NCBI GenBank assembly: GCA_037447655.1
Contig: JBBHKE010003336.1
Span: 25,766-88,819 of the forward strand
Origin: Zygnema cylindricum
Taxonomy: Eukaryota > Streptophyta > Zygnematophyceae > Zygnematales > Zygnemataceae
Reading direction: 5' to 3'
DNA: 63,054 bases
In this document: positions 11,449 to 21,635 of the stretch, piece after piece
Layout of the letters: each line of letters opens with the position of its first letter
Numbering within the stretch: the first letter of the stretch is position 1
Notes under the pieces: model-generated
Told to the model about the DNA's origin: nothing
What the model saw: the letters and a program-made list of their open reading frames with translations, nothing else
Databases searched by the model: none
Position numbers and translations under genes: made by a program

Positions 11449-13966
11449 TTTTTTTCCTTTTTGTCGTTTATTTATTAAAATGCCATTTTTTTTTTTATTT
11501 TATGTCTTGGATTTTCATTTTATTTCTCATTTATTTTTTCACTTATTTTTCCATTTATTTTTTCATTATCACAATAAATTGTAGTCACAATCACTTGTAA
11601 ATAATTCTAAAAACGTAAAAAAACTAAAAAATGTCAATTTTATTTACCACTCGTATGTGTTAGGGTTTTTAAAACCTCATGTTAATTGTAGAAATCCTAT
11701 CTTATTTTCTTACACCTTGTTTTTAATTTCCGTAATTCTTTGCCATTCTCAAATACCCATTTCTTACCTATTTTCTCTTTCTTTCCTTTTCCTTTCTTTC
11801 TTTTATATTTTCTTTTCTTTTCTATCAACTTTTCTTTTTCATTTTTTGTTTTTTTTGTCTCCTCTTTTTTTTTGTTTTTTTTTTTTTTTTTTGTTTTTTT
11901 AAGACCTCATGAAGTCCGGGGAGTGCACCGAGGAACCCTTTTGGCAGCATTAGCCCAGAAATTGCCACCTGGCAGTATTCGATTCGCTACCACTCCAATT
12001 TCGGTGAAGGGAGGAGAGAGAGAGGGAACAACTGTTGTGGAACTGGAAGGAGGAGAGATACTTACCACGAAAGTAAAAAGCCGAGACCTCGTGGTTTCCC
12101 CTGTTTTTTTTTTCGTGTTTTTTTTTGTTGGGATCACATATTTTTTCTTTTTTGTTAGTTTGTTTTTGATTCGGTGTTTGGTTTTTTGGTTTTTTTATTT
12201 TTTAGTGGATCATTTTTTTTGTCTCTTTGTGGTTTTTTTGGGTCTAATTTTGGAGTAGTGTGAGATAGGGAGAGGGAGAGGGAGAGGGAGTGGAAGAGGG
12301 AGAGGGAGAAGGAGAGTGAGAATGAGAATGAGAGTCAAAGGGACCAACAGAGACAGGTAAGTGAGATGGAGGAGAGGGAAGGAGAAGAGGTTGTGAAAAT
12401 CAGCTCTAATATGAATGTTATACAATGTCAAACATCTTGACTCTATTTCATTTTTTAACTCAATTCTCAACTTATTTCTTAACTCATTTTTTACCTTACC
12501 TTTTAACTCATTTCTCCTCTCAACTCGTTGTTATCTCATTTATTAACTCAGCGTTTCCCTCATTTCGGTTAAATCTTTCAGGTTCTTCTCGGTTGCGATG
12601 GGACCCGTTCTATGGTCGCAAATTATCTCGGTCTCAGTTCCGTTAATTATGCGGGATATGCTGCTTTTCGAGGAGTGGGAAAGTTCCCGGAAGGACACGG
12701 AATGGGAGAGACGATTAAAACGGTTTTTGGGGAGGGTGTGAGAGCCGGTTTATATGCCCTTACTGACACCGATGTTTATTGGTTTACATGTTTTAATTCT
12801 CCTCCAGGTAAGTGGAAAAACTCATATTGTATAAGATTGTAAAAGATTATAGAAGATTTTGACGTTCTATGAAGAGTTGAGGAGGTTTATTGAGAGAGTT
12901 GTTATGCCGGTCCTAGTTTGTTTTTATTGGGTGAGACGAGAAAGAATTGTCGAGGTGTTAGAAAAGTAGTGAATTGAACAATGTTACGACAGTTTTCATC
13001 CGTTTTTTAAGAGTGTGTTCTTATGTGGGAGATGAGAGAAAGTTTTGTAATGAATTTGAATTTTAGAAATAAAGAATAATGCATTGGGAGTTGAGCAATT
13101 TTAAGACATCTTTATGTGTTTTGCAAAAATAAAATTATTGATGTGTTGAAAGGACACTTAGAAGATAAGAAAATGAGAAGTCTGTCTTTGGATGGTAGAA
13201 GATGAGAATAGTGTATTAGGAATTAACCCAATTTTCAGTCAATTTTTATACGTTCTAACAGTCCTTTTTATCGTGTTGACGCAAAGAAAACCTTAACCTT
13301 TCCTCAACCTTCTTTTATTTATGGCATTTTTTTCGTTTCTTTTTTTTGACAGGTCTCAGCCGTCAAGGTGATAAAATAAGCTATAAAGAAAGTGCTTTAT
13401 CATCCATAAAAGGATGGGATTGTGGTATCCAAGAAGCCATAAATTGTACAGAAGACGATATGATTTCGAGATCGGACATTACGGATCGATGGACTTTACC
13501 TCTCCCGGGAGTGAGATGGGGAAAAGGAGGAGTTACAGTTTTAGGAGATGCGGCTCATCCTATGACTCCTAATTTAGGTCAAGGAGGATGTACCGCTTTA
13601 GAAGATGCTGTCGTTTTCGCTCGAGAACTCGCTTCTTGTTGTACAATTCAATCTCAAATCGATTCAAAATCGACATTAAATAGCGAAAATGTGGATAGTG
13701 TTTCTGAATCGGAAAGTAAATTGAGTTTAAGGAGAGTTTTGGGAGAACCGAAAGCGATTGCCGAAGCTTTGGCTCGTTTTGACGATGAAAGAATTCATCG
13801 AACGGCACCAATAACCGTTCGATCGTATGTGATTGGAGCCGCATTGCAAATACCCTTTGCCCCTTTTTGCTTTTTTCGAGATAATGTGTTGGTTCCCGTC
13901 GCGGTTAGACCGAAAAGTTTTTTGAATCATGCTGCTTATGATTGTGGCGAGTTGCCGGTTTTATGA
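8616..13966 (+). CDS. FAD-dependent monooxygenase, CTF2/MO1-like, probably plastid-targeted
   Basis: Six exons fit with AG/GT borders and consistent phases: about 8616-8929, 10433-10579, 11027-11092, 11904-12072, 12582-12807 and 13353-13966. Together they give about 511 residues. The protein shows the GAGIAGLATAVAL dinucleotide-binding motif, VLERSDGLREGGSALSLWGN, LLGCDGTRS (DG motif), YWFTCFNSPPG and GDAAHPMTPNLGQGG (GD motif). These are group-A flavoprotein monooxygenase hallmarks, in the order and spacing of plant CTF2A/MO1 proteins. The Ser/Lys/Asn-rich leader before VVIIGAG ends in GIKAS, typical of a chloroplast transit peptide. The start is unsettled: the leader frame has no ATG, while ATG 8555 (MATVQNL) is in another frame and stops near 8611. 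A missed short intron or an indel would reconcile them. The substrate is unknown. Confidence 0.85.
8930..9606 (+). repeat. Long CT-rich tract in monooxygenase intron 1
   Basis: Nearly pure pyrimidine from 8938 to about 9600, with CT, CTTT and CCTCT units and a (CT)n run at about 9211-9243. Open frames across it encode only Leu/Ser/Pro/Phe and are not genes. Confidence 0.85.
9607..10400 (+). repeat. Tandem array of decayed exon-2 copies inside monooxygenase intron 1
   Basis: Copies start after an AG at about 9610, 9861, 10013, 10156 and 10298, and the true exon starts at 10433. The spacings of the last five are 152, 143, 142 and 135 bases. Each copy has a pyrimidine tract, an AG, and the first 80-90 bases of exon 2, reading LSPLVLE...LREG and LSLWG. 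The copies diverge from the real exon after TTTGGGGCAA, into CAAGTGGCAAAAAAATAA or a variant. Copies 9861 and 10156 keep the exon frame until that TAA. Copy 10013 has a 1-base insertion and copy 9610 is the most decayed. Only the 10433 copy continues to KALQSLGVAE and a good donor (GTGACA). Confidence 0.85.
10580..11026 (+). repeat. Monooxygenase intron 2 with CT microsatellites
   Basis: It contains (CT)n runs at about 10632-10680 and 10930-10993, separated by ordinary AT-rich sequence. The intron ends GGGTAACAG before the RIEVCNKKGR exon. Confidence 0.8.
11093..11903 (+). repeat. Monooxygenase intron 3: CT tracts and a possible exon-3 fragment
   Basis: The pyrimidine-rich part spans 11105-11460 with a (CT)n run at 11393-11443, followed by T-rich DNA up to the splice acceptor. 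ATTGCAGAATGTTTGG at 11221-11236 differs at one base from the end of exon 3 at 11073-11088, so a second exon fragment may be duplicated here. Confidence 0.6.
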
Positions 13967-14747
13967 AAGGATTTTTAGTGGATGAAGTTAGAGTGAAGGA
14001 AAATCAGAAGTGATTTAAAATTACGAGGCCGTTGTTATCTTTTGTCTTGTTGTTTGTAAATCATGTCTTTAATTTTTTTTTGTTTTTTTTTCGTTGCTCG
14101 TGAACTGTGTATAAGTTTGATGATAAGGAATCTTTTTTTTGAGTACCCCATTAGTCCGATTTTCTTGAAACTATCTTTTGTGTAATGTTTAAAATCTTTT
14201 GGCACTAATTTTGGATTTGTAACTGCCTTTGCATGGTACTCATTTCGAAGTGAAAATTAATCCACAAGCGTTTGAGAACAGCAAAATTATTTTTTGTACA
14301 TATGCATGTTCATAAATACTTAGTAAGCTGGTATGTCATCTTCATTATTGGATAAATTTATAAACTAAATAGTTAATGATTTATAAAGGAATATGCATTA
14401 CCAACAGAGTTCGAAATTAGTTGCTATTAGGGTTAGTAACACTGGTTGTGCCCTTTTTTTTTTTTTTTTTTAGTTTTTGACAAAAAATAGTGTTAATAAC
14501 ATTACATATTCCATCCATAATACTAATATCAGCGGTCTGCAATAGTCCACGTCCTTCGTGCAAATGAAATTAGAACGGAGGACACAAAGAATAATGTCCA
14601 CTCTATCTCTTTCTCTAATAGCGAATCAGAGTTTCTATAATAGTGATACAGGAGTGTAGTCCACGGTAATTCTTCCTTTTTATCATTAAAACTGAATCAA
14701 AATAGAAACGTACAATGTGGTACGAACTTATTTCCGCAGCTGTGCCG
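13967..14747. other. Intergenic interval after the monooxygenase
   Basis: AT-rich with a T run at about 14453-14472. Nothing recognisable beyond the probable 3' UTR. Confidence 0.4.
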
Positions 14748-14968
14748 TACACCGTGTATCGCTACTAGTGTTAATGTTTTTTTAGTTTCTTAAAACATAT
14801 TTTCTCCGCACATACATGTCGGATTGTAGATCTGACGGTTGCGATTGAAAGGTAAAATTCTCAGCTTTCAATTGGCGGTCTCAATTTGAAAATCGAAGAA
14901 GTGTGCACGGAGAAAAGATGCTTTAAGTGGCGAAAAAATTACTAACACTAATAGCGATACACGGTGTA
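14748..14968. mobile_element. MITE-like element, family A, with clear terminal inverted repeats
   Basis: It begins TACACCGTGTATCGCTACTA and ends with the inverse complement (TAGCGATACACGGTGTA); the two ends pair over more than 20 bases with few mismatches. Inner words (CTTAAAACATATTTTCTCCG, TTTAAGTGGCGAAAAAATT) are also inverse related, so the whole 221-bp unit can fold back. TA at both outer ends may be the target-site duplication. No coding capacity. Confidence 0.75.
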
Positions 14969-14976
14969 CTGTATAG

Positions 14977-15448
14977 CAGAGGTCGCAAAAGTCAAAATTT
15001 TAGATAACCGAAACCGACCGTTTTTTTTTTTTCAAAATCTGAGTACCCGACGCCCGACCGGGTTATATCACGCTCCAAAATTGTTAACCGTTACCTGAAA
15101 CGCGTTTACGAAAATAAAAGTTAACCGAAACTCGATTTCTTGCGACTACACGTACCCGCCCGTACCCGAAAAGGTACAAAATTATAAAGAAAAAAATAAT
15201 CATGATGTCACGTACTTCCACGATACCAAGAGTATAAAGTACGATAATGTTGGATTGCATGGACAGTACAAAATTTTCATTTTTTTTCGTTTTTGCTTCC
15301 CCGAACGTAACCGGTCTTTTTTTTTCTGTGAATCAACCGCCCGAATCCGCCCGGCCCCCCAAATATGGCAACCGAATCCGTTCCGGATCCGACGCGGGCG
15401 GTCGGTTAACGGTCGGTCACGGTTTCGGTTGACCGTTTGCGACCTCTG
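14977..15448. mobile_element. Non-autonomous hAT-like element, 472 bp, flanked by an 8-bp target-site duplication
   Basis: The termini are CAGAGGTCGCAAA and its inverse complement TTTGCGACCTCTG. The 8 bases CTGTATAG stand directly outside both ends (14969-14976 and 15449-15456), as expected for hAT transposition. The interior has no transposase. It contains GGTTAAC-type words and GC-rich CCGTTCCGGATCCG. A second, reverse-oriented copy lies at 52498-53040. Confidence 0.85.
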
Positions 15449-15456
15449 CTGTATAG

Positions 15457-15889
15457 GTTTCAGAATGGCGAATAGGCTACGCAAATCAAAAATGTCACGA
15501 TTCCTCCGATATTTAATTTTATCGATACCGTTTTATCAATTTAAAAATATCGGAAACTTGCCAATATAGGCCTGAAACTCTTTCACTCTGGAGCTTGTGA
15601 AATTTGATGTTCTGGTTGCCTGGTTGACTTTTTAGGGTTGACTACTTGACCTATTAGGGTTTGAAAGCTTAATTAAAAGCTCTTGAATTTTGAAATTCTG
15701 AATTCGAATTTTTGAGTCTCTAGAGTTTCAATTTTTGAGTGAATCTTTTTCGAATATCCGTACAATCATTTTTTTTCATTTTTTAAAATGCTCAAGTTTT
15801 ATTTCTCTCACTCTCGATGTCCCTTGCTTTATTTTTTCTGAACTCTTTTCCTCGTCTGAATCCTGTGGTATCAAGTTGGTGACGTCAGC
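15457..15889. other. Region upstream of the ASCH gene
   Basis: No separate gene. TTTTTAGGGTTG-like and GAATTTTTGAG words are repeated loosely. The last 150 bases may hold promoter and 5' UTR, but no convincing TATA box was found. Confidence 0.3.
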
Positions 15890-18800
15890 ATGGAGGAGCG
15901 TTGCATTACTATGCATCAGCCATGGGCGTCTCTTCTTGTGTACGGAATAAAGCGAATAGAAGGGCGGGCATGGCCGACAGATCATCGAGGTTTCTCATTC
16001 TCAAACTGTTTTTCCTCTTTCGACTATATGTTTTTGGATTTTGTGCTTTTCAAATTTGTGCTTTTCAACTTTATGTTTCAACTTTTCAATTCTGTGTTTC
16101 AAATTTGTGATTTTCAATTTCGTGTTTTTCAGCTATGTCTTTCATGTCTGTGTTTTTTATCTTTGTGTTCTTTGACTTCGTTTTTTAACATTGTCTTTCA
16201 ACTTTGTCTTTTTTAACTTCGTGTTTTTCAACTTTGTTTCAAGTTTCTGTTTTTTATCTTTGTGTTCTTTAACATTGTCCTTCAACTTTGTTTTTCAACT
16301 TTGTGTGTTTCGACTGTGATTCAACTTCGTGTTTTCAATTTTTTATGCTCAAAATTTTATGTTTTTCAGTTTTCTGGTTTTGAACCCTGTTTTTTTGACT
16401 TTTTTTTTTTTTTTCCCTCCCTTCTCCATTTCGTGCTTTTGTTCAGCATTTCCGTCTGTCTTTGCGTTTCTGTTTTAAAATTCAGTTGATTGTACGGTTT
16501 GTGTTTAATTGATGTGTTTCTATTTCTGTTGCTTGTTTTAGTTTTCTCTCTTTTTTGCGCTTCTATGTTCCGTTTTCCATTGATTTCTGAATATATCGGG
16601 AACGTGACAATGTGTTATTGGAGGGATTTTGTCTTTCCTGCAAATTTTTTATTCTGTTTATTGTAGTGTTTTTGTCGTTTTTTGCTGCAGATCATGACTA
16701 TCTTTGTTTTTTCTTTGGTGAACCTGCTGAAATAATCTTCTTTGCAAACAGTCTTTCAGTCTCTTAGGAGATGTTAGCTATCTCAATACAGCTTTTAAAA
16801 AAAATCGAATTATTCCATTTTCCCAATTCCTGCCTTTTCCCAATTCCTCTGTAGGGAAAATTCAATGAACTCAATTTATTCTTTCCTTCCAAAACAGGTA
16901 GATTATGGATCCACGCAGCCTCAAAGATTCCGGAAAAATCGACAATCGAAGCGATGGAGAATTTCTATCGAGATATTTACGAATTGGAAGGAATCGAAAA
17001 CGTTTGTTTTCCGAGTTCTTATCCAACGTCTGTATTGCTTGGTAAGCTCCATCATTTCTTTAAAGCCCTGAAAGTATTTAGATCCTAAAAAAATCTAACA
17101 AAATTTGCAATCAGATCTTGTTAGTTCACTAAGTTTTCCTTCTTTGGTTTTTGAGGAAATGAAGCTTGTTGGGTACAACAGGTATACACCACTCACCGTA
17201 ATTAGTGTGGACTCATTTCGAGTTGTCTACATGGATTTTAGTCCACATTGTTGGTTTTGTTTTATTTTGTTAATTTTCTTTTTAAACATTTTGGTTTTAA
17301 CTAGTTTTGTAGCGGTCATATTATGGAACAGCTAAAAGTACATATACTCCTAGTTAACTAATTTGAATCTCGATGCTTACTTGTGATTAGTGAGGACTAA
17401 TTTTACTATGAACTGATTTTTAGTTGTTTTTGTTTGATTTTGATTGTTTTTGTTTTCTTATTCTGGATAAACATGCTTTTTTGTTGCTGTAAATGAAATA
17501 AACTGATTTTTTTGTTTTGATTTCTTATTACGTTTTAAGATAAACAGGCTGTGTGGATGTAATCGAGTGTTCTCGGATGGAGAATATCGCAACATGGGAT
17601 GCCCTTCCTACCTCTGTAGGCTCTTAAACCTTAAGTTTTTCCGTTAACAAGTTGACATTTGTTTGTTTTTGACAGGAATAATGTTTACGGCCCAAAAGCG
17701 ATAACTGTATCTGTGGGTTTTGCTTTTATCGGCTTTATAACATGTTGGCATTTGTTTGTTTTTGACAGGAATAGTGATTTATGCTCCAAAAATAATAACC
17801 GTATCTGTGGGTTTTGCTCTTTATCAGCTTCATAACAAGTCGATCACAGGGATAGTGATTTATGCTCTAAAAGCGATAGAAAAACGGTTTTACTTATTTC
17901 CGGCTGAAATACAATGCAGGTTTGAAGAATTTGGAAATGATGAATATGGAGTCACCTTTTTTGAGCTTGGGAATTGCTAATAAGATAAGACGAGAGACGA
18001 TAAGATAAAATCTTATTTGATGGTATCTTATTTGCAGTATCGAATTGAGGCGCTCACGAAATATTGTTGGCTATGCGAGAATCCACGTGTGAGTTCCTTT
18101 CTTCATTGGTTTTTTTATTGTTTTACGTGTGGTTTCTTTTATGGTTTCTTTTATAGTTTCCTTTGTGGTTTCTTCTATGGTTTCTTTTATGGTTTCCTCA
18201 TTGTTTCTTTAATGGTTTTCTTACGTTTCCTCATTGTTTTTTTTCATGGTTCTTTATATGGTTTCTTTTGATTGCTTCCTCATAGTTTCTTTTGTGGTTT
18301 GTTCATTTGCACTTTTATTCCTTTATGGTTCCTTCATTTTTTTTTCTTTCATTTTTATTTTATTGTTCTTCTTTTTTCTTCAGTGTTTCTTTAATTGTTT
18401 CTTCATTGTTTCTTTTCTTTTATTCTTTCCTCGTCATGTATCATTTTCCCTCTCTCCTCTTCTCCCTCCCTCTCCTGTCTTTTTTTATTGGAAAAGTAGA
18501 TCTTTGGATAACATTTGATAAATATTTTAGGGGGTTTTTAAAGGGAACAGCGACTAATAATGCCTCGAGAAATGAGAGGTCAAAAAGACATTTATTCGTT
18601 GTCTAAAGAGGTAAAGTTTTATTTTACCCAATTTTCCTTGCACTTTCGTCGTCCCTCTGTTTATCTTCATCGCCATTCCTGAATGCCCATTATTTTTTAT
18701 TGTTAATCAAATTATACCTATTTTTATTATAGTCACCGCATTCGTTATTTGAACATTTATAAACTCGAATATTTGACATTCGTATTCGAGAAGCTGAACA

Positions 18801-20668
18801 AATCATTCGCCAAAAATATTTTTGTCCGTACAAAATACTATTTTTTCTAATTTTTTGTCAGGGAAGTTCGTTAGCGTCAATCATTTAGTTCTCAAAATTT
18901 GAGAACGTCAAATTTTCATCATCGATATTCTCGGTTGTCAGAATTTAATTGGGAATGTCAACTTTTATCGAACACAAACCTTTGTATATTTGGAGTCTGT
19001 AGAGTCTTGCAGGCAAAAATTTGAAAAAAAAAAATAAAGAAAAATTGAAAAAACAATTGAAATTTGAACATAGAAAGGGAAAGTTATCTCTGCTTCAATT
19101 GCCAAAATTTTATCCATCCGAACACTCGAATATATTCAGATTATTTTAATATTTATATATATATATATATGTATGTATATATATATATTGTTTTGATCCA
19201 ACAGATCCTCATGCACCATAGTTTGAGTCGATGGGTAAGAACTAGGGGCGGGAGAGACGGGGAGAGACTGACGTTTCCATCTTCCTGCTTGCTCTCCCTC
19301 ATTCTCTCCTCCATTCACTCCTCATTCTCTTCCATTCTCTCCCTCATTCTCTTCCATTCTCTCCCTTTCCCTCTCATATGCCATCTTACGGAAAGGTTTA
19401 TTGTTTTTTTTGTCCTCTCTCTCTTTGATGCAGTTATCAAACTCTTTATTCCCAGCTTTAATTCCAGTGGCCCCAGTTTCTCAATTCACTCTCTCTCTCC
19501 CTGTTCCGAAATTTCCTTCTCGTCCACACACGGATCCTCTCTCTCCCCCTCTCCCTCCTCATCTTAGGGCATCAATTGAGAAGGCGAAAGCTTGTCAGTC
19601 TTTCAAACCTAGAATTCGATCCAATAATCTGCCTGTCCGCACAGTTTTTCCTGTCCCTTCAATCCCTCCCTCTCCTTCCTCTGGTATTTTAGGAGGAAAC
19701 ATTTCCCATCTTTCTACCCTATTTATCCCATTGGGAAATTCGCATCTTTCTACCCCATCTGGATCCTTGGGAATGGAAAATTCTTATCTTTCTACCCCAT
19801 TTACACCCTTAGGAATTGAATATTCTCAAAATTCTCATCTTTCTACCCTAGTTAAACCCTTAGGAATAGAATATCCCCAAAATTCTCAACTTTCTACGCT
19901 AATTAGACCCTCGGAATGGAAAATTCTTATCCTTCTACCCCATTTCCACCTTTGGAAATGGAATATCCCCAAAATTCTCATCTTTCTATGCTAATTAGAC
20001 CCTCTGGAATGGAAAATTCTTATCCTTCTACCCCATTTATACCCTTGGAAATGGAAAATTCTCAAAATTCTCATTTTTCTACCCCAGTTAGACCCTTGGA
20101 AATGGAAAGTTCTTATCCTTCCACCCCATTTGCACCCTTAGAAATAGAATATTCTCCAAATTCTCATGTTTCTATCCCATTTAGACCCTTAGAATTGGAA
20201 TATTCTCAAAATTCTCCTTCTTCTATCCCATTTACACCCTCAGGAAATTCTTCGTTAAATGCTTCTGCCCCAACTTTTGCTCCAAATCCTTCGACAGTTG
20301 ATATTTTGACAATGTTTAAAAACGTTTTACCACCAGAGAGACCAAAAAATCCGGAGGAAAACTCAATTTTGGAACAAAAAGAAGATTTAAATTTGGGTAA
20401 AGAAGTAAATTTATCGCAAAAGAACGATGATATAAATGTCGTTATTTTAGGAAACGAAGGTTTAAGTTTGGGTAAACAAGAAATTTCACAAAATAGTGAT
20501 GATTTAAACGAGGGTTTTTTAGAAAACGAAGATGTAAATTCAGGTTTTTTAGGAAAAAAAGAGGATTTCCCCTCTTTGGGCGGTCCAAAAAAATGTTTTG
20601 TTCCAAGAGAGTTGTCTCTAGAAGGGGCTTGGAGGACTGGAAAGTTACACATGTCACAAAATCAGTAG
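15890..20668 (+). CDS. ASCH-domain protein, ASC-1/TRIP4-like, with repeat-rich C-terminal extension (frameshifted)
   Basis: Seven exons fit: 15890-15989, 16898-17041, 17548-17615, 18038-18088, 18551-18610, 19205-19234 and 19434-20668. The ATG starts MEERCITMHQPWASLLVYG followed by IKRIEGRAW and TDHRG-RLWIHAASK, the ASCH-domain opening of ASC-1. Later exons give YPTSVLLG-CVDVIECS, YCWLCENPR and MRGQKDIYSLSKE, again as in that family. ASCH domains bind nucleic acid, and ASC-1 is a transcription coactivator/ribosome-quality-control factor in animals; the plant role is less known. The zinc-ribbon part of ASC-1 is absent here. The last exon encodes about a dozen imperfect repeats of 20-30 residues (HLSTPF, PLGMENS, IEYSQNS), then an acidic tail. 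A one-base deletion near 19910 (CCCTCGGAATGG where a sister repeat has CCCTCTGGAATGG) breaks the frame, giving a stop at 19994. The frame open from 19916 continues to 20668. Confidence 0.75.
15990..16430 (+). repeat. Degenerate repeat in ASCH intron 1
   Basis: Variants of TTTCAACTTTGTGTTTTT recur about every 20 bases from 16040 to 16390. The plain periodicity suggests a decayed minisatellite rather than coding sequence. Confidence 0.55.
17651..17885 (+). repeat. 93-95-bp tandem repeat with splice-acceptor-like ends, ASCH intron 3
   Basis: Unit 1 starts at 17651, unit 2 at 17744 and a partial unit 3 at 17839. Units 1 and 2 share CATTTGTTTGTTTTTGACAG followed by GAATA, which looks like a strong 3' splice site, and then GTATCTGTGGGTTTTGC. 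Units 2 and 3 share ATAGTGATTTATGCTC. Confidence 0.8.
18095..18425 (+). repeat. Degenerate ATGGTTTC repeat in ASCH intron 4
   Basis: TTTTATGGTTTC and variants recur at intervals of 10-20 bases. Runs to a T/C-rich stretch before the next exon. Confidence 0.55.
19154..19190. repeat. (AT)n microsatellite, ASCH intron 5
   Basis: TA units broken by two GTATG interruptions. Confidence 0.85.
19690..20240 (+). repeat. Coding tandem repeats in the last ASCH exon
   Basis: Units of about 60-75 bases alternate phrases encoding ME-NS-YPSTPF-PLE and YSQNSHLST. The frame-breaking deletion lies inside this array, where replication slippage or misassembly is plausible. Confidence 0.7.
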
Positions 20669-21635
20669 GAAAAACTCGATTTTTTTTGAGAAAATACAAA
20701 AAATTAAAAGAAAAACAAGTGGAAAATGGATAGTTCACGCGAATTTCCTTTTTCTTATTCGAAAAAAACGTGAAAATAGGGTAATATTTTTAGAATTTTT
20801 GGTAAAAGAGAAGAAGATCAATAGGGAAAACCTTAGTTTTTTTGCGAAAATGTAATAAAGGAAAAAAATGGAGTGGATATTTCACGTGAATCTTTCTCTT
20901 ATTTGAAAAAATACTTCAATAACTCAAGAGTAAACCGAAGGATTTTTCAAAACTTAAATAAAGGAGAGTAATGGGACAAGGTGTGAGGGAAAATAAGGGA
21001 TATGTGAGTTTAAGGTCGGATAGAAGGAGAGAGAGAAATGGCCAAAAAATGGGAGAGAAAGAGCGAGAGAAAAGGCATAAAGTGGGAGAGTATTTAGAGG
21101 AGAGAGAGAGAGAAAGATGACATAAGTTGGGAGAAAATATAGAGGAGAGAGAGAAGTTGCATAAAGTGGGAGACAATATAAAGGAGACATGGAAATTCAT
21201 TTGTCGAAAAAAGCTAGTTTTTCTACCTTAGAAAAAAAAAATGGATGGAATGGGAGTTAATAAGTGAGAGAGAGTGTGGGAGGGGGAAAGAGAGGAGAGA
21301 GAGAGCGAGAGAGAGAGGAGAGAGAGAGAGAGAATTTAGGTGTACAGGAAAATGGTTCCCTTATTAAAGTAGAGAGGATTTTTTTACTTTTAGAGGATAA
21401 GAGGAAGTGGTGAATATCGATCGTATTTCAAATACTGTGGATCTCAAAATTTTGGATTAAGAGTGTAAAAGTTGTTTAAAGGTTGAGGTAATATAATAAA
21501 TTATGTTTGTCTTATGTTTGTCATTTTGTCTTTTTGTCTTTATTTGTCGTTTTTGCCTTTTTGTCTTTTTGACTTTTTGTGTCTTAGTCTCTGTCATTAT
21601 TTTTTGGCTTTTTATTTCGTCTTTGTCTTTTTGCT
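20669..21635. other. Intergenic interval after the ASCH gene
   Basis: Two similar AT-rich stretches (around 20665-20770 and 20820-20900) share GAAAAC-T-GATTTTTTT and TTCACGTGAAT-like words. GA-rich DNA lies at 21020-21140 and 21260-21330. TTTTGTCTTTTTG-type repeats lie at 21500-21640. No gene. Confidence 0.4.
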
